DNA of 64,000 nt from Pseudisothecium myosuroides (taxonomy: Eukaryota > Streptophyta > Bryopsida > Hypnales > Lembophyllaceae), in assembly GCA_951799445.1 (NCBI GenBank), contig OX637292.1, positions 17,549,296 to 17,613,295 on the forward strand, given 5' to 3'. The notes below the pieces were generated by a model, which ran no database searches, was not told the DNA's origin, and saw nothing but the letters and a program-made list of their open reading frames with translations. The position numbers were made by a program, and so were the translations under genes. Shown one piece after another: positions 23,116 to 34,586 of the stretch; positions within the stretch are counted from its first letter, which is position 1; every line of letters starts with the position of its first letter.

Positions 23116-24976
23116 CCGCAATTTGGGCTCTTTGGTTCAAGAGATGTGTGTAGACTAGCCTCGTAAAAGTATAACTAACAATAGACAAACAAAAACCATT
23201 CATTTAGGGATTGGTGATCATCTTGTTTAATTCCTCGAGGTCCACACATCGAGAAAGTGGATGTGCCTTGGTCAACCTTGATTGTAACTTTTAAAATATC
23301 CATTTCTAGTATTTGATTTAAAACTTAGAAAATGAAGCTTGACAATTTTTGTTTTCTATTCCAATATAAAATTTTGAAAATTTCTTGAAATTAGAAGAAT
23401 CATTGCAATTGGAAGCTCTAGATTAGAATTGAAATTAGACAATTAAATTGTGCACATTTCAATCATATTTTATTTTCTTTTTAATGGATTTTTAATTTAA
23501 ATTACAAAATAATTTTGGGACACCATTTGTACACTTTTTGTATTGAGGTAATTCAAGATACTAGTCATCAGAAAGCAAATTATGACTATACTTAAATAGT
23601 TGAAATCCAAGAGTGACATTAAAATATTATATGCAAAACTTATAAGTGGTCAAAACTTATTAGGATATTACCTATTTATTAGGATGCTCTTCAAGAAGCA
23701 TTGTTTGCAACAAGTACCTATTTATTATCTAAATTTATTAGAACATGCTTTTGGATATACGTTTTTTTACAGACCTGTGATCTTACTTTCCAAAGGGAAA
23801 ATCTCACCCTGCCTAAAACCGCCATTATCACTCTGTGGACATCTCCAAAATCAACATATATAATACATATGTTGAAAAAACAATTTATAACATCTATCAA
23901 TTAAAAAACTTTGATCCTTCATAACTTTTGCATACAGGATCCAAATGGTGCGTTTTTTGGTGGACTAGAACCTCCTTTCACTTGCCAACAAAAAAAAATA
24001 TTCACTCTGCCTCAAAATGATCTTCCCACTGGACAAGATATTTGAGATTTTTTTGTAGTTAAAAATAATGTCATTTCAACCTGTTTTGAGTTGTAAGTAG
24101 AGTTCCATGCACTCTTATTGTCTTGAAACAAAAAAAAAAGTATGAAAACTTGGCTAGTCTAATAATAGTAACTAAGTACAACAAATAAAACATAACATTA
24201 TTAACCGAGACTACATGGTCCCTTTGATTCCACAAGAAGTGGGAGCCACCAAGCATGGCACCTTCCCAACCAGCCAACGTTTCTCTTGCAACTTTCCACT
24301 CATCCAATGAAATTAGTGTTACATGACTTCCAAGCTATCCAATCATTTTCTACAGTAGATTATAAATAATTTTTTTCCCAGGCATCTAGGAAGGCATTAT
24401 CCCTCCTTGAAGCGGGGGAATTAATGCTTCAGGTTGTTTAACAATGTTATGAAAGTGGTGGTTTGGGGGGTGGGTACTTTGAGATATCATTGCCACTTGT
24501 CAGGCCCTCATTGAATCCAACTGTGCACAAACCAAATTGTACCGGCCGGCCTACAAACCATTGTTTGGTCGCCTTTGTTTGAAAAGAACTAAACAGAAGG
24601 CAAGATTGATGCATAAGGCAGGATGCTCATTTGATGTCCCATTTGCCGGCTTTTCGAAAAAGATGTGTGTGACTGTCGTGGAAGTCGTCAATCCAAGATG
24701 GATATTAGCAGAGTTCGTAGGAGGTTTGGACACGGGTCCAATTGTCCAAATCCGCATCCTTGGGCGGCTGTGGCTGTTGGGCCGACCTCCTTTGAACATG
24801 CAGCCACAGTGAGACAAATTAAAAGGCTTTCCCCACCTTTGGTACTATGCTTTTGGGGGGTCCATCAAGTACAAGATGTCTATGTGGAGAAATTTTCTTG
24901 CCTTCCTGATGTGATCCCTGTATAATATTCTATAACCAGGCAATAGTTCTTCCCATATATGCTGGGAAGTTTTATT
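23116..24976. other. AT-rich intergenic DNA with one repeat copy
   Basis: Contains the third copy of the 260-bp repeat (about 23800-24185). A GC-richer stretch at 24540-24830 is open on both strands, but its translation shows no recognised motif. Nothing else is supportable. Confidence 0.4.
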
Positions 24977-25429
24977 AAGGTAACTACACCTAAAATCGCA
25001 CAGTTAAGCTCTGTGGCATGATCCATATGCTCTAGAAAATGAACAACAATTTTTGTATATACATGAAGAACTATGAATCAAAATGCAAGTGGTTTCATAA
25101 TTTTTGGATGCATTGTGAATTAGTTACAAATTTTCAAAGATACAAGGTGTAGGGTGTTAAAGGTGTCACCTAGGTGTTGCCAAAATCAATTTGATGCACA
25201 TGAAGAAATGTCAAAGACAAGAAGTTAAACGAACAAAAAGTTTATTCAAAATGGACCACTTGGGAGGTTGCCACCTCTATAGTTCTATTAATAGAATTGC
25301 ACACTACTCGAAATGGGCTCTTATTCTTGTCCTTTACTGTGCACCATTTTCGGTTTCCTCCCCATTCATTTTCAGTTCAAAAATAGGGATCGACTTTCAG
25401 GATCGGTCCATTTTAGGTGTAGTTACCTT
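24977..25429. mobile_element. ~453-bp inverted-repeat element
   Basis: Left end AAGGTAACTACACCTAAAAT and its inverse at 25410-25429, ending GTAGTTACCTT. The adjacent TTA on the left and TCA on the right might be a decayed 3-bp target duplication. It abuts the TTAA-type element that starts at 25432. Confidence 0.6.
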
Positions 25430-25431
25430 CA

Positions 25432-26327
25432 CCCCTAAAGGTTTTCGACTGTGTTTTCACCATAAACACTCCAAAACTGCCATTTTTAGTACAAGTAAAA
25501 AAATTTAGGGATAAAAACATTTTTGGGCACATGTAACTGTAGGATCTTGTAGTATGTTGCCGGGTTTGAGAAGATATGAAAAAAAGTTTAGAAATTTCCA
25601 CTGTGTAGATTGCAAGATATTAGAATTTGAATTGACATAAATCCTTTATTTGTCCACCTATGAAAAACTGAGCAACTGCACTTCACAAGGTCACATTTGT
25701 ATGAAAAAATGTCTAAAATGGTGGTGCTTCTTTGAATTTACTCTTCAAGGCAAGTTGGCTATATACTTTGAAAATTTTTAGATCATTTGGAATTATACAA
25801 TATAAATTGATTCAAAACACTAAATTGTTAAGAATTTAGTTATGAAATTGAAAAATGCCAATCCCAATGGTTGTACTATTATAATCAACAATTTACATAC
25901 TATGATTCTATTTTTTTCCAAAAATATTGAAAATTGAGTTAAATATAGGACTTCAAAGTTTATTTCAGAGTAGAAAATTTATAACTGCCCGCAAACTAGA
26001 ATTCCTTGTAACTTTCATCTCATTAATCAAAATGGAATGATTCAAAGCTTTCCACGTATATATAAATCTAAAAAAACAATTTCAAATTTTTGTTTCTAAA
26101 AAATGGGATTTTAAAGAATTTTTTGAGCTACTCACAGGTCAATGAAAGTTACATATTATACAATAACTTTTTAACCATGTAGTCAAAAGTTATGAAAATT
26201 GTTGGGCCTTAAAGCTACTCCTTTGGGCACATGTTGTGTGAAAATTTCAAAGGAAAAAAAATCCATTTGTAGTGAGCTACCCAAAATCGCTATGTTGCCA
26301 AAATAATGGAGTTTGGTCCTTTAGGAG
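25432..26327. mobile_element. TTAA-type non-autonomous element, copy 2 (896 bp)
   Basis: Starts CCCCTAAAGG after TTCA (a one-base change from TTAA) and ends CCTTTAGGAG before TTAA (26328-26331). It is the inverted counterpart of 27440-28378 and resembles the reverse complement of the elements at 8459 and 53060; shared blocks include AAAACTGCCATTTTTAG and GTAGATTGCAAGATATT. Confidence 0.7.
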
Positions 26328-26331
26328 TTAA

Positions 26332-27127
26332 GGTAGACAAGCCTATTATCACCCTAATTTGTAATTTGAATATCTTGGGGCCAACTCTTAGAATGTTACA
26401 TATTTTTAGAGGTGTGCACATGTTTCACGAATCATATCCAAGTGCAATAATATTTCGCCAATTGAAATTGTAATTTTTGTAAATTTTTGAAGTGGTTTGC
26501 CTTGAAATTACAAAAACGCTCATAGAGTGGAGCCAAAAACATCCTATAAATATCCCATAACTGCCTTTTTATGTATCTAATATTTGCTATTAAAGGATTG
26601 ACACGTTATCCCTTGTTGGCATTTATTTTTTTAGAAAATGAACAAATTTGGATGTATTTTTGGACGAAATTGGGGCCAAAAGTAGGATGACAAAATTGAA
26701 CAGCAAATGGAATTGGATTGGTCTACCTTATGTTTTTCTAAATGCCTCAAAGGGACATATCATCTAGAGAACCACATAAGACAATTTTATTCACTACTTC
26801 AAGGTCTACTTTTCAAGGATGCAAAAAGGACTTCTATCTCATTGCTAAACAATGTTATGACTTAATAAGTTCAAGTTCTCAAAAGTTATAGAATGGATTT
26901 TGATTTGAACATTGTGAGGGTCTTTTTGGTGCAAAAATGCAATCAAAAGTGAAACAACAAAATTGAGGGAATATTTGACTATATATTCTCCCTTTCTCAA
27001 TGCCGGATGAAATTGTGAAATTATTATAAAATAATGAGATTCTCACTCTCTTTTGATAAATGAATGCATTTTCATCCATACTTTTCAAGTTCCATGCATA
27101 TCCATGGATGTAATTGTTTTCTATCTA
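26332..27127. repeat. Spacer between inverted elements; dispersed repeat copy
   Basis: 26330-26755 is the inverse of 9735-10175. The remainder is AT-rich, with no gene seen. Confidence 0.5.
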
Positions 27128-27375
27128 CACTAAATAGTGAAATTGGGTTGCCTTAACAATAGGTTGCCTTCATTAGAGAAGTCACCTCATGATTCATTGC
27201 TTGTCTACATGGAGGCATATGCCATTCTCTAAACCCGAGCCATGAAGCAGTATACCAACCCATGCAATACACATGGTTCCTACATTACTGCATCCTTCTA
27301 TGGTAATTGAACATGGTTATACAGTGTAGAATGTTGGTGAATTAGTGTGGGGCAACCTAATTTCACTATTTAGTG
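27128..27375. mobile_element. 248-bp MITE with 25-bp terminal inverted repeats
   Basis: The left end starts CACTAAATAGTG and continues to GGTTGCC; the right end is its inverse, ending CACTATTTAGTG. The inverted repeats are about 25 bases and nearly perfect. I could not settle the flanking target duplication. Confidence 0.7.
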
Positions 27376-27439
27376 CAATGATAATCACTCCCTGTCTCGT
27401 GAAGATGACTTTATGCACTGTACAAAAGAAATCAACTAA

Positions 27440-28378
27440 GCCCTAAAGGACCAAACACCATTTTTTGGCAACATAGCAATTTTGGACATCTCACTACGAA
27501 TGGGAATTTTATTTTTTTTCTTTGAATTTTTCACACAAGATGTGCCCAAGAAGTAGCTTCAAGGCCCAATAATTTTCATAACTTTTAACTACACTGGTAA
27601 AACGTTAAATTGCATGATATGTAATTTTTTTGCGTTCGGTAGGTAGCCTTGGCAGCTCAAAAAATATCTTTAAAAATCACTATTTTGAAAAATAAAAATT
27701 TGAAATTTGTTTAATAGATTTATATATACTTGGAAAGCTTTAAATCATTCCATTTGGATTAATGAAATGAAAGTTATGAGGAGTTTTAGTTTGAGGGTAG
27801 TTATGGAATATTTATTCTAAAATAAACTTTGAAGTCCTTTGTCTAACTCAATTTTCAATATTTTTGAAAAACAAAAACAAAACATTGGGTGTAGATTGTT
27901 TATTACAACATTACAACCATTGGGATTGGCATTTTTCAATTTCCTAACAAAATTCTTGACAATTTAGTATTTTGAATCATTCTCTACCTCTTTCTACTTA
28001 CTATTTTTTTCTTGTATGTTGTACAATTCCAAATGATCTGAAATTTTTCAAGCATGTAGCCAACTTGCCTTGAAGAATTAATCCAAAGAGTAACCACCAT
28101 TTTGGACATTTTTTCATACAAATGTGACCTTGTGAAGGGCAGCTGCCCGGTTTTTTGCAAGGACAAAAAATGGATTTTTTTTCAATTCAAACGTTGATAT
28201 CTTGCAATTTAAATGGTGGAAATTTTGAAATTTTTTCTACATCTTCTTAAAATAGTGTACTACAAGATCCTACAGTTACATGTGTTCAAAAATGTTTTTT
28301 TTTGACAATTTGGTACTTGTATTAGAAATGGCAGTTTTGGAGAGGTTTTGGTAAAAACATAGAAAAAACATTTAGGGG
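27440..28378. mobile_element. TTAA-type non-autonomous element, copy 3 (939 bp, inverted)
   Basis: Starts GCCCTAAAGGACC after CTAA and ends TTTAGGGG at TTAA (28379-28382). It is the reverse-complement counterpart of 25432-26327, 1.1 kb away, so the pair could also form a large imperfect hairpin. Confidence 0.7.
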
Positions 28379-28382
28379 TTAA

Positions 28383-28946
28383 CCCTTTAGTGACCAGTTG
28401 ACCACTTTTTGGTCAAATTTGTATTACTAGCCTCAATATAGGGTATTTGAAAAAGCCCAAAGAGTAACGCAAATAGAGCTTCATCATACGCTCCAAACAA
28501 ATCCAGTTTCAGAGAATTTTGTGATGTAACAAGGTAGTTGTGCTTGTCCAAAGACAAGAGGGCCGACTTGAGTCATACCTTCTAAGTTACATATATATTC
28601 AGCAACTCATGTTATTCTATTTGAAATTGACGCCTAAGAACAATAGAAACGTTGCCTAGCAATCCCATGAATTGTGGAGGTATGTTTCAAAAGTTATGGA
28701 CAATAATGTATTATGCTGCTTCAGCTGAAGGCTACTTCGATGCATCACACTTTGAAGATCACTCACAACAAATTGCACCGTCAGATCATGTTCACTTTTT
28801 GTTTTTTTCATGGATAAAGCCTACAACATCAATTCCTACGGTTTGATCTGGGATTACTTCCTTGGAGTAGTGATGAAATTTTCCTTTTCCAAATTTGTAT
28901 TCAAAAACTGCGCTTGCCCCCCAAATCAACCACGGGCACTAAAGGG
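28383..28946. mobile_element. TTAA-flanked 564-bp piggyBac-type MITE
   Basis: Perfect TTAA on both sides (28379-28382, 28947-28950). Ends CCCTTTAGTGACC and, inverted, CCCTTTAGTGCCC. A subterminal hairpin TTGACCACTTTTTGGTCAA lies at 28398-28416, matching in position and type the hairpin at 7323-7341. The left TTAA is shared with the neighbouring element ending at 28378. The interior has only a chance 64-codon frame. Confidence 0.82.
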
Positions 28947-28983
28947 TTAATAAACAGCCTGATTTAGCATTCCTTGCACAGAT

Positions 28984-29854
28984 GTACAGCCAAGTACTAT
29001 AATCTTAGAACCGGCCAATTTGAGCCATTCACATTTTTTGTACAATGTGCGCGCAATATAATTGGTATATTGGTAAGCAGAATTATCACTCAATTCCCAA
29101 TCAAGAATACAAAATTTCAGTTTCAAAAAAACAAAACTCCTTTTTTGGTGAATTTATAAAGTTATTTTTCATGGTTTTACGTAATATTGTATTGTGAACA
29201 ATTGGCAATGAATTTTTTTAATCCAATTGCATAGATACATAGGGAACATCCATGCGCACATCATTCATATTAAAAAACACCCTATTAAGTAACAAAAATA
29301 TGATCTATGAAGGATTCAATGTGAAGTGTCATACTATCTAACTTTGGAAAATAGTTATCTCTATATCAGTTAAGTATTTTTTGGCAAATAATTGTACCAT
29401 CATGTTCAATTGTATGAAATTAGTTACCATGTGAAGGGCAAATAGAAAAATTTATTTATTATAAAGAGATATCTATTTTTCAAAGTTAGGTCATAATGAC
29501 ACTTTACATCTAAACCTTCATAGATCATATTTTTGTTACTTAATAGGATGTTTTTTTAATATGAAAGATGTGTGCATGGATGTCCCCTACGTATCTATGC
29601 AATCGGATTAAAAAAGTTCATTACCAATTGTTCTCAATAAAATATTATGTAAAACCATGAAAATCAACTTTAGAAATTCACCAAAAATGAAATTTTGCTT
29701 TTCTGAAACTGAGATTTCTTATGCTTGATTGGGATTGCGTGAGGATTAAGTGATAATTATACAAGATGAAAAATTCCATTTCTTTTTCTATGCTATGCAA
29801 TTTTTTTTGAATGGTTCAAATTGTCTGGTTGTAAGATTACAGTACCCGATTGTA
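28984..29854. mobile_element. ~871-bp foldback element
   Basis: Long inverted arms (about 28984-29390 and 29430-29854), centred near 29410. Matching blocks include GTACTRTAATCTTA near the ends, GTTTTACRTAATATT, ATCYATGCAATCC-type sequence and GATCATATTTTTGTTACTTA. The outermost bases are GTAC. The superfamily is unknown. Confidence 0.7.
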
Positions 29855-31645
29855 CATATATACATACATACTCCCTTTCAAGTCCCATAAATATTTTTTT
29901 CAAGAATCACCATGAAGAATTTTTTATACAAGTAGGTATTGCTTTTGCACAAGTTCAAAAATAGGATCAACAAATTTTTAATTCACTTGGAATTCACATA
30001 CTGTACATGAAGGTTTGATTTGGCACTTTGGTGCCAAAATTATATTTCCAAGTCAAACTCTCAAGGATCTAAGCCACTTCACACCATTCATAAGATGACA
30101 AGTGACACTTTTTTATACAAATGACTTAATTTTTGCCGAATCTGACCTTCTATAGGGAGTATTAATCCTAGAAGGTGTTACATTATTATTTTTTGGTTAT
30201 GTTTCAAGTGATATTTGATTAATGTGTGGCAATTCTATTCAAAAAAATAAAACATTGATAATTAATATTTAGGTTGTTGTGATGACCTATGTAACAATAA
30301 GATAATCTAAATATTAATTTAAATCAATTACCTTGTTGGCTCCCAACCAAAGGAGAGAAATTATGTTTTGAAAAAAAGTTACACGTGAGGAAGTTTGAGT
30401 AGGACCTTATTTGAAAAGCTGGTGTTTTGGGGAGAGAGTTTCTTATAACAAAGCTACTTCCGATGTACTTGGGCCAATAAATCCTACAACTATTAGAAGA
30501 AATGATTATATATTTAATACCACCTGAGAATATTTGAAGAAGGGATATGCAAACGGGAAGTTTTATAGCCTATTAAAATTAAAAAATTAAAAAATACTCC
30601 GTAAATAAATTGGGCAGGCAGGCTCAAGACATGAACTAGATGTCTATTCACATAGAATAGAATATGTTGGGTGCTAAACATTTACTAGTGGAATAACCTT
30701 TTAGTCTTCTAACTACCTATCAAGTGTCCTATGGTGCTCCAACTATCTCAAAGTCCATACATTTTAGATTAAGCAAAATATCATAAAATAATTTCATTCC
30801 AACTCTCTTATGTTGAGGACACTTATAGTAAGGTAGGAGGTCCTTAAATGGACCATTTAAGCCCACCTACCTCATCAATGATAGTAGTAGATTTTTCAGA
30901 GAATATGTCACGCATTCCTAGATAGAGGACACATTTAGAACCCGCTCCATTTAAGGACCTCCTACCTTAGTAGAGAGTACAATCAGTACATATCAAGGTG
31001 TTGTAAGATGAGTGCATACTTTAGTAAGCAAGCTGATCTCGATGTTCTCGTGACAGTGAGCACTGCGGATTAGGATCCACCACCAATTCCATAGCTCAGG
31101 AATTTTCAACAATTCTACTCCATGGGTCCTAGTTGCAAAATTTGAGGTCATCCGAGGCGAAAATATAATATAGTTCCTGCAAATTCAATTGTAATCTATT
31201 CAATCCTTTCAATCCTTTCAATGGCTTTTCAATTCAAGGATGTCACCAATCCCATGATGCTCTCGATCGAAACTTTGAAGCACTCATTTCCAATCCGGGT
31301 TTCCAATATACACAAGCATATCCTGCTTCTGAATTACAGTCATCCCAGCATACCCGGGCACTCACCATTTCCTTTTAATAACTTAGTTCACAGAAACCTA
31401 ATAAATCAATAGTCCTGTTGATCTTGAAGACGTTTTGCCGGTTTTGATGCTTTTCATTCCCAGATTTTCAGTCACCGACCAAGCCCCACACCGGCCGGCA
31501 CGGCCCGCACAATACACGCTGTCCATTTTCAATTGCTTCCTTCGTCCTCACCGGGGCCAGACGCTGTGAACCTCGTACGACAACAACTCACATCACCTCT
31601 CGAGCTTCAATTCTCGCCACTTCATTAATTGCTAGCTTCACTGTT
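29855..31645. other. AT-rich intergenic DNA with a small MITE
   Basis: 30832-30968 is a foldback of about 137 bp (ends TAAGGTAGGAGGTCCTTAAA and inverse). A diverged relative occupies 17842-17995, in the intron before the last clear CPAP-like exon. From about 31200 composition becomes less AT-rich. No gene is supported. Confidence 0.5.
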
Positions 31646-32265
31646 AGAGCAAGCAAATCCGGCATGTGATCAAATTCTCCAAAGTTGCAGCTAGGCTCTG
31701 TCTACGGCATCAGTAGAAGCGGTGGAGATTGAACTTGCTTCGAGAGCTAGTCGTTGCAGAAGTAAGTCAGAAAGATCATCGATCAATCACGAGAATTTTG
31801 TAGGTGAGTTGCAGGAATTCATTGAATTTTGTGAGGTGAGTCGCAGGAATTCATATGTATGTATGTATGTTGGGATGCATCGATCGGTTTCCATACATTC
31901 ACGAGGTTTGTTTCGATCTTGACTAAGTCTCTAGAGCTCTGTTCAGCATCCAGTTGTGACCGGCTGCGGCCATCAATTGCAATTGTGGACCAAGGTAGAG
32001 CAAATCATGTGATCAAATTTTCAAAAGTTGCAGGCTAGGCTCTGTCTAGCGGCTTCAGCATCGTAAGAAGCGGTGGAGATTGAACTTGTTTCAAGAGTCG
32101 TTTCGGAAGTGAGTCAGAAAATCTTCAATCACGAGAATTTCGTAGGTGGGTTGCAGTTAGGAATTCATTGAATTCGTGTGTTGGGAAGCATCGATCGGAG
32201 GGATACATTCACGTGGAGGTTTGTTACGATATTGACCAAGTCTATCATAGGTGCTCTGTTTTTCG
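31646..32265. repeat. Tandem duplication of a ~280-bp single-copy-like block
   Basis: About 31646-31935 and 31997-32265 share the order GTGATCAAATT, AGGCTCTGTCTA, AGAAGCGGTGGAGATTGAAC, ATCACGAGAATTT, GCATCGATCGG and ACATTCACG, with small indels. The first copy has a GTAT microsatellite at about 31856-31871. Short frames in it are not conserved in the second copy, so it does not behave like coding sequence. Confidence 0.75.
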
Positions 32266-34586
32266 TGAATTGGTTGAATTGCCGTTACGAGGACATGGTT
32301 GATTTCTAAACCGTAAGTGCACACAAAGTGGGCAAGGGTGATGGAATTCATTGTTCACGATAAAGTCTAGTGTAATTAAACCGCAAGGACAAGGTCTTTG
32401 AAAGGGATGCCGATAACCTCTCCGTGTGGAAATGGTCCTCAGTTTGACTGGGTCGCAACGAAGGAGCTTTTAAGAATGAAGTACTAGCGCCCTGATTGAG
32501 CCTTAATCGTCCAGTGGGGGCGGCGTGTTTCCATTCAACCTTACGAAAGTCTTTCTGTTTTTGATACGAAATTGAGGGAAATCGATTGATCGATTGGCGA
32601 TGTCCATTACTTGCGAGAGAATTCAGACCTGGTACTGCGTTTGCGTTCGTGGATTTAATGAATTGAATAGTGGCTTGTGATCGACCTGATGGTTGGAGGG
32701 ATCGAGATTTCACACGAGAAATCCAAACTGTCCATCTATGGAGTAGTTGGAGAATTCCTCAGTGAATGTCCAGCGATGATAGAATAGGATACACTGGGAT
32801 ATATACACTAGGAATGGAATTTGGACACAGGACATTTGTCAGCCGCATTTTTGTCATTTTTCATTGACACAAAAGAACCTTTGTCCAATTTTTATATTCC
32901 CATAGTTGAATTCTTCTGTGTTTCGTGCTTAGCTTGCTGCATACGTAATTTGCAAGTCAATCTGATGAGATTTTCTTTTTGGTATTGTGATTAGCTAGAG
33001 GAAACAAATGCATGCTGCTTCATCGAAGCATCGCGTGCTGTGAGAGACTGCAGCTGAAGAAGGCAACATCGATATTCAGCAGGCTTTGAATTGAATTGAA
33101 GAGAGAGGCTCAATCATTAAGCTTTCAACGTTTAATCGAGTCATTGACTCGATCTTGTCATCAACGACACGATTCAGGTGCGAATAATAATATGATTTAA
33201 CTTAAACGAATTAGTAGTTTTCATTGATTTCGTCTTCATTCTCCTGCTCTTCCTGTCAGTTTTTCGATCCTTCGGCATCTGCTGTCAGTTGTTTAAAGCC
33301 AAGGCTCTCTTGATCGAATCAGGAGATACTACGACTTTTTTTTTTTTTTTTTTTTTTGACACAAATGAAACGGAATTTCATTGAGATACTACGACTTGAA
33401 ATATACGTCTCTGGTACATGCTCTGCCTAGAACATACTCTGGGTGTCCACTTTCCCATGCCAATTTCTACCAAACGAAGTTGTGTTTTAATAGTCGTGTT
33501 TTAAATTTAAACCTTCCTATTCGACTGTTTTAATTTCTCCGTCATATAGTTAGAAATTCAGTAGAAATTACGCAATGGGGTCCTTCGCAGTTGGCAACTT
33601 GGCATACAGACAAGGAAGAAGGAAGTGACAGTTAAATTGGCAGTTTCTCTGGCAAAAAAGAAGCCTCTCTTTATTGTCAGAAGACAAAAATTGCCTGAGG
33701 CAGGAATCTCAGTTATGAAGCCGTCATTTTGGTCATGATGTGGCTGACTTTCACCACATCCCTGAAGCTCTGGTTTCATTATGATTGGACGTCCCTCTTC
33801 ATTGCTGCTACCGTTACACGTCGTTTCTGCAATTCAAATTCCAAACAGCCAGATGGCTCTTTACTGTCAGCACGGCACCTTGAGCTGCACTGCACTCTAA
33901 ACATGTTTTATATCTGTGAGGTCACATACGGCAGTTAGTAGAATCATCTCCAAGAAACTCTTCATCCATGTAGGTATAAACTAAAGTTGCTCTTCTTTTA
34001 TTTTTGTGAGTTTCACGACAATCCAAATACCCTTGTTAGTAACAATGATACACTAGTCCTTCTCTAATGGCTCACTCTGGAATTGCACATTTTTTTAATC
34101 CCTCAGAGGTGACATAGTTAATGGAGTCACCTCCAACACGTTTTTCTCGTTCACTTAGGTGTAAACCCACTTTATTCTTCTCTTTTACCCAGTTTGAAAA
34201 CCCTAGAAAAAAACAAAAACAAAACGCCACTCAGCCTCCCCAGACGCCTGTCAGTATAGGGTAGACCAGTACCGACCCTAAACCCTGTATAGATACGGAT
34301 ACGGATACTGTCTAGAGTATATTATACAATACCGCCCAAGAGAGAATGCGTTTTGCCTCCCTGAAGAATCCCAAGTCCCACAGCCGAAGCTGGCCGCATT
34401 GAACGGAAATGGCATCGAACAATGCCAGATCTTGCACTAACCCATTTCCATTTTCAGTTGCAGTTCAGTTGTCAGCTTTCGATTCTTCACCTCTTTCTGA
34501 AGACTGACTGACTTACAAGAGCCGAGCACCAAAGGCAGGAAGAATCGAAAAACAGAATAGCAAATGGTAGATTCAGAGTAGCGAGA
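32266..34586. other. Intergenic region and 5' flank of the SAP-like gene
   Basis: No supported gene. 33323-33397 holds a tiny poly-T insertion with direct repeats (listed separately). CCCTAAACCCT near 34278 and AAACCCTAG near 34198 resemble plant telo-box promoter motifs and lie 300-400 bases upstream of the ATG at 34587. Confidence 0.4.
33338..33382 (-). mobile_element. 45-bp retroposed fragment with poly-A tail
   Basis: The 15-base direct repeat GAGATACTACGACTT occurs at 33323-33337 and 33383-33397. Between the copies are a run of about 20 T and 25 bases of unique sequence. Read on the minus strand this is a short body ending in poly-A between target duplications, the hallmark of L1-type retroposition, here severely 5'-truncated. 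Confidence 0.75.

Noticed and set aside
24537..24925. Open frames on both strands in a locally GC-rich stretch
   Set aside because: No recognisable motif, no splice structure, surrounded by repeats.
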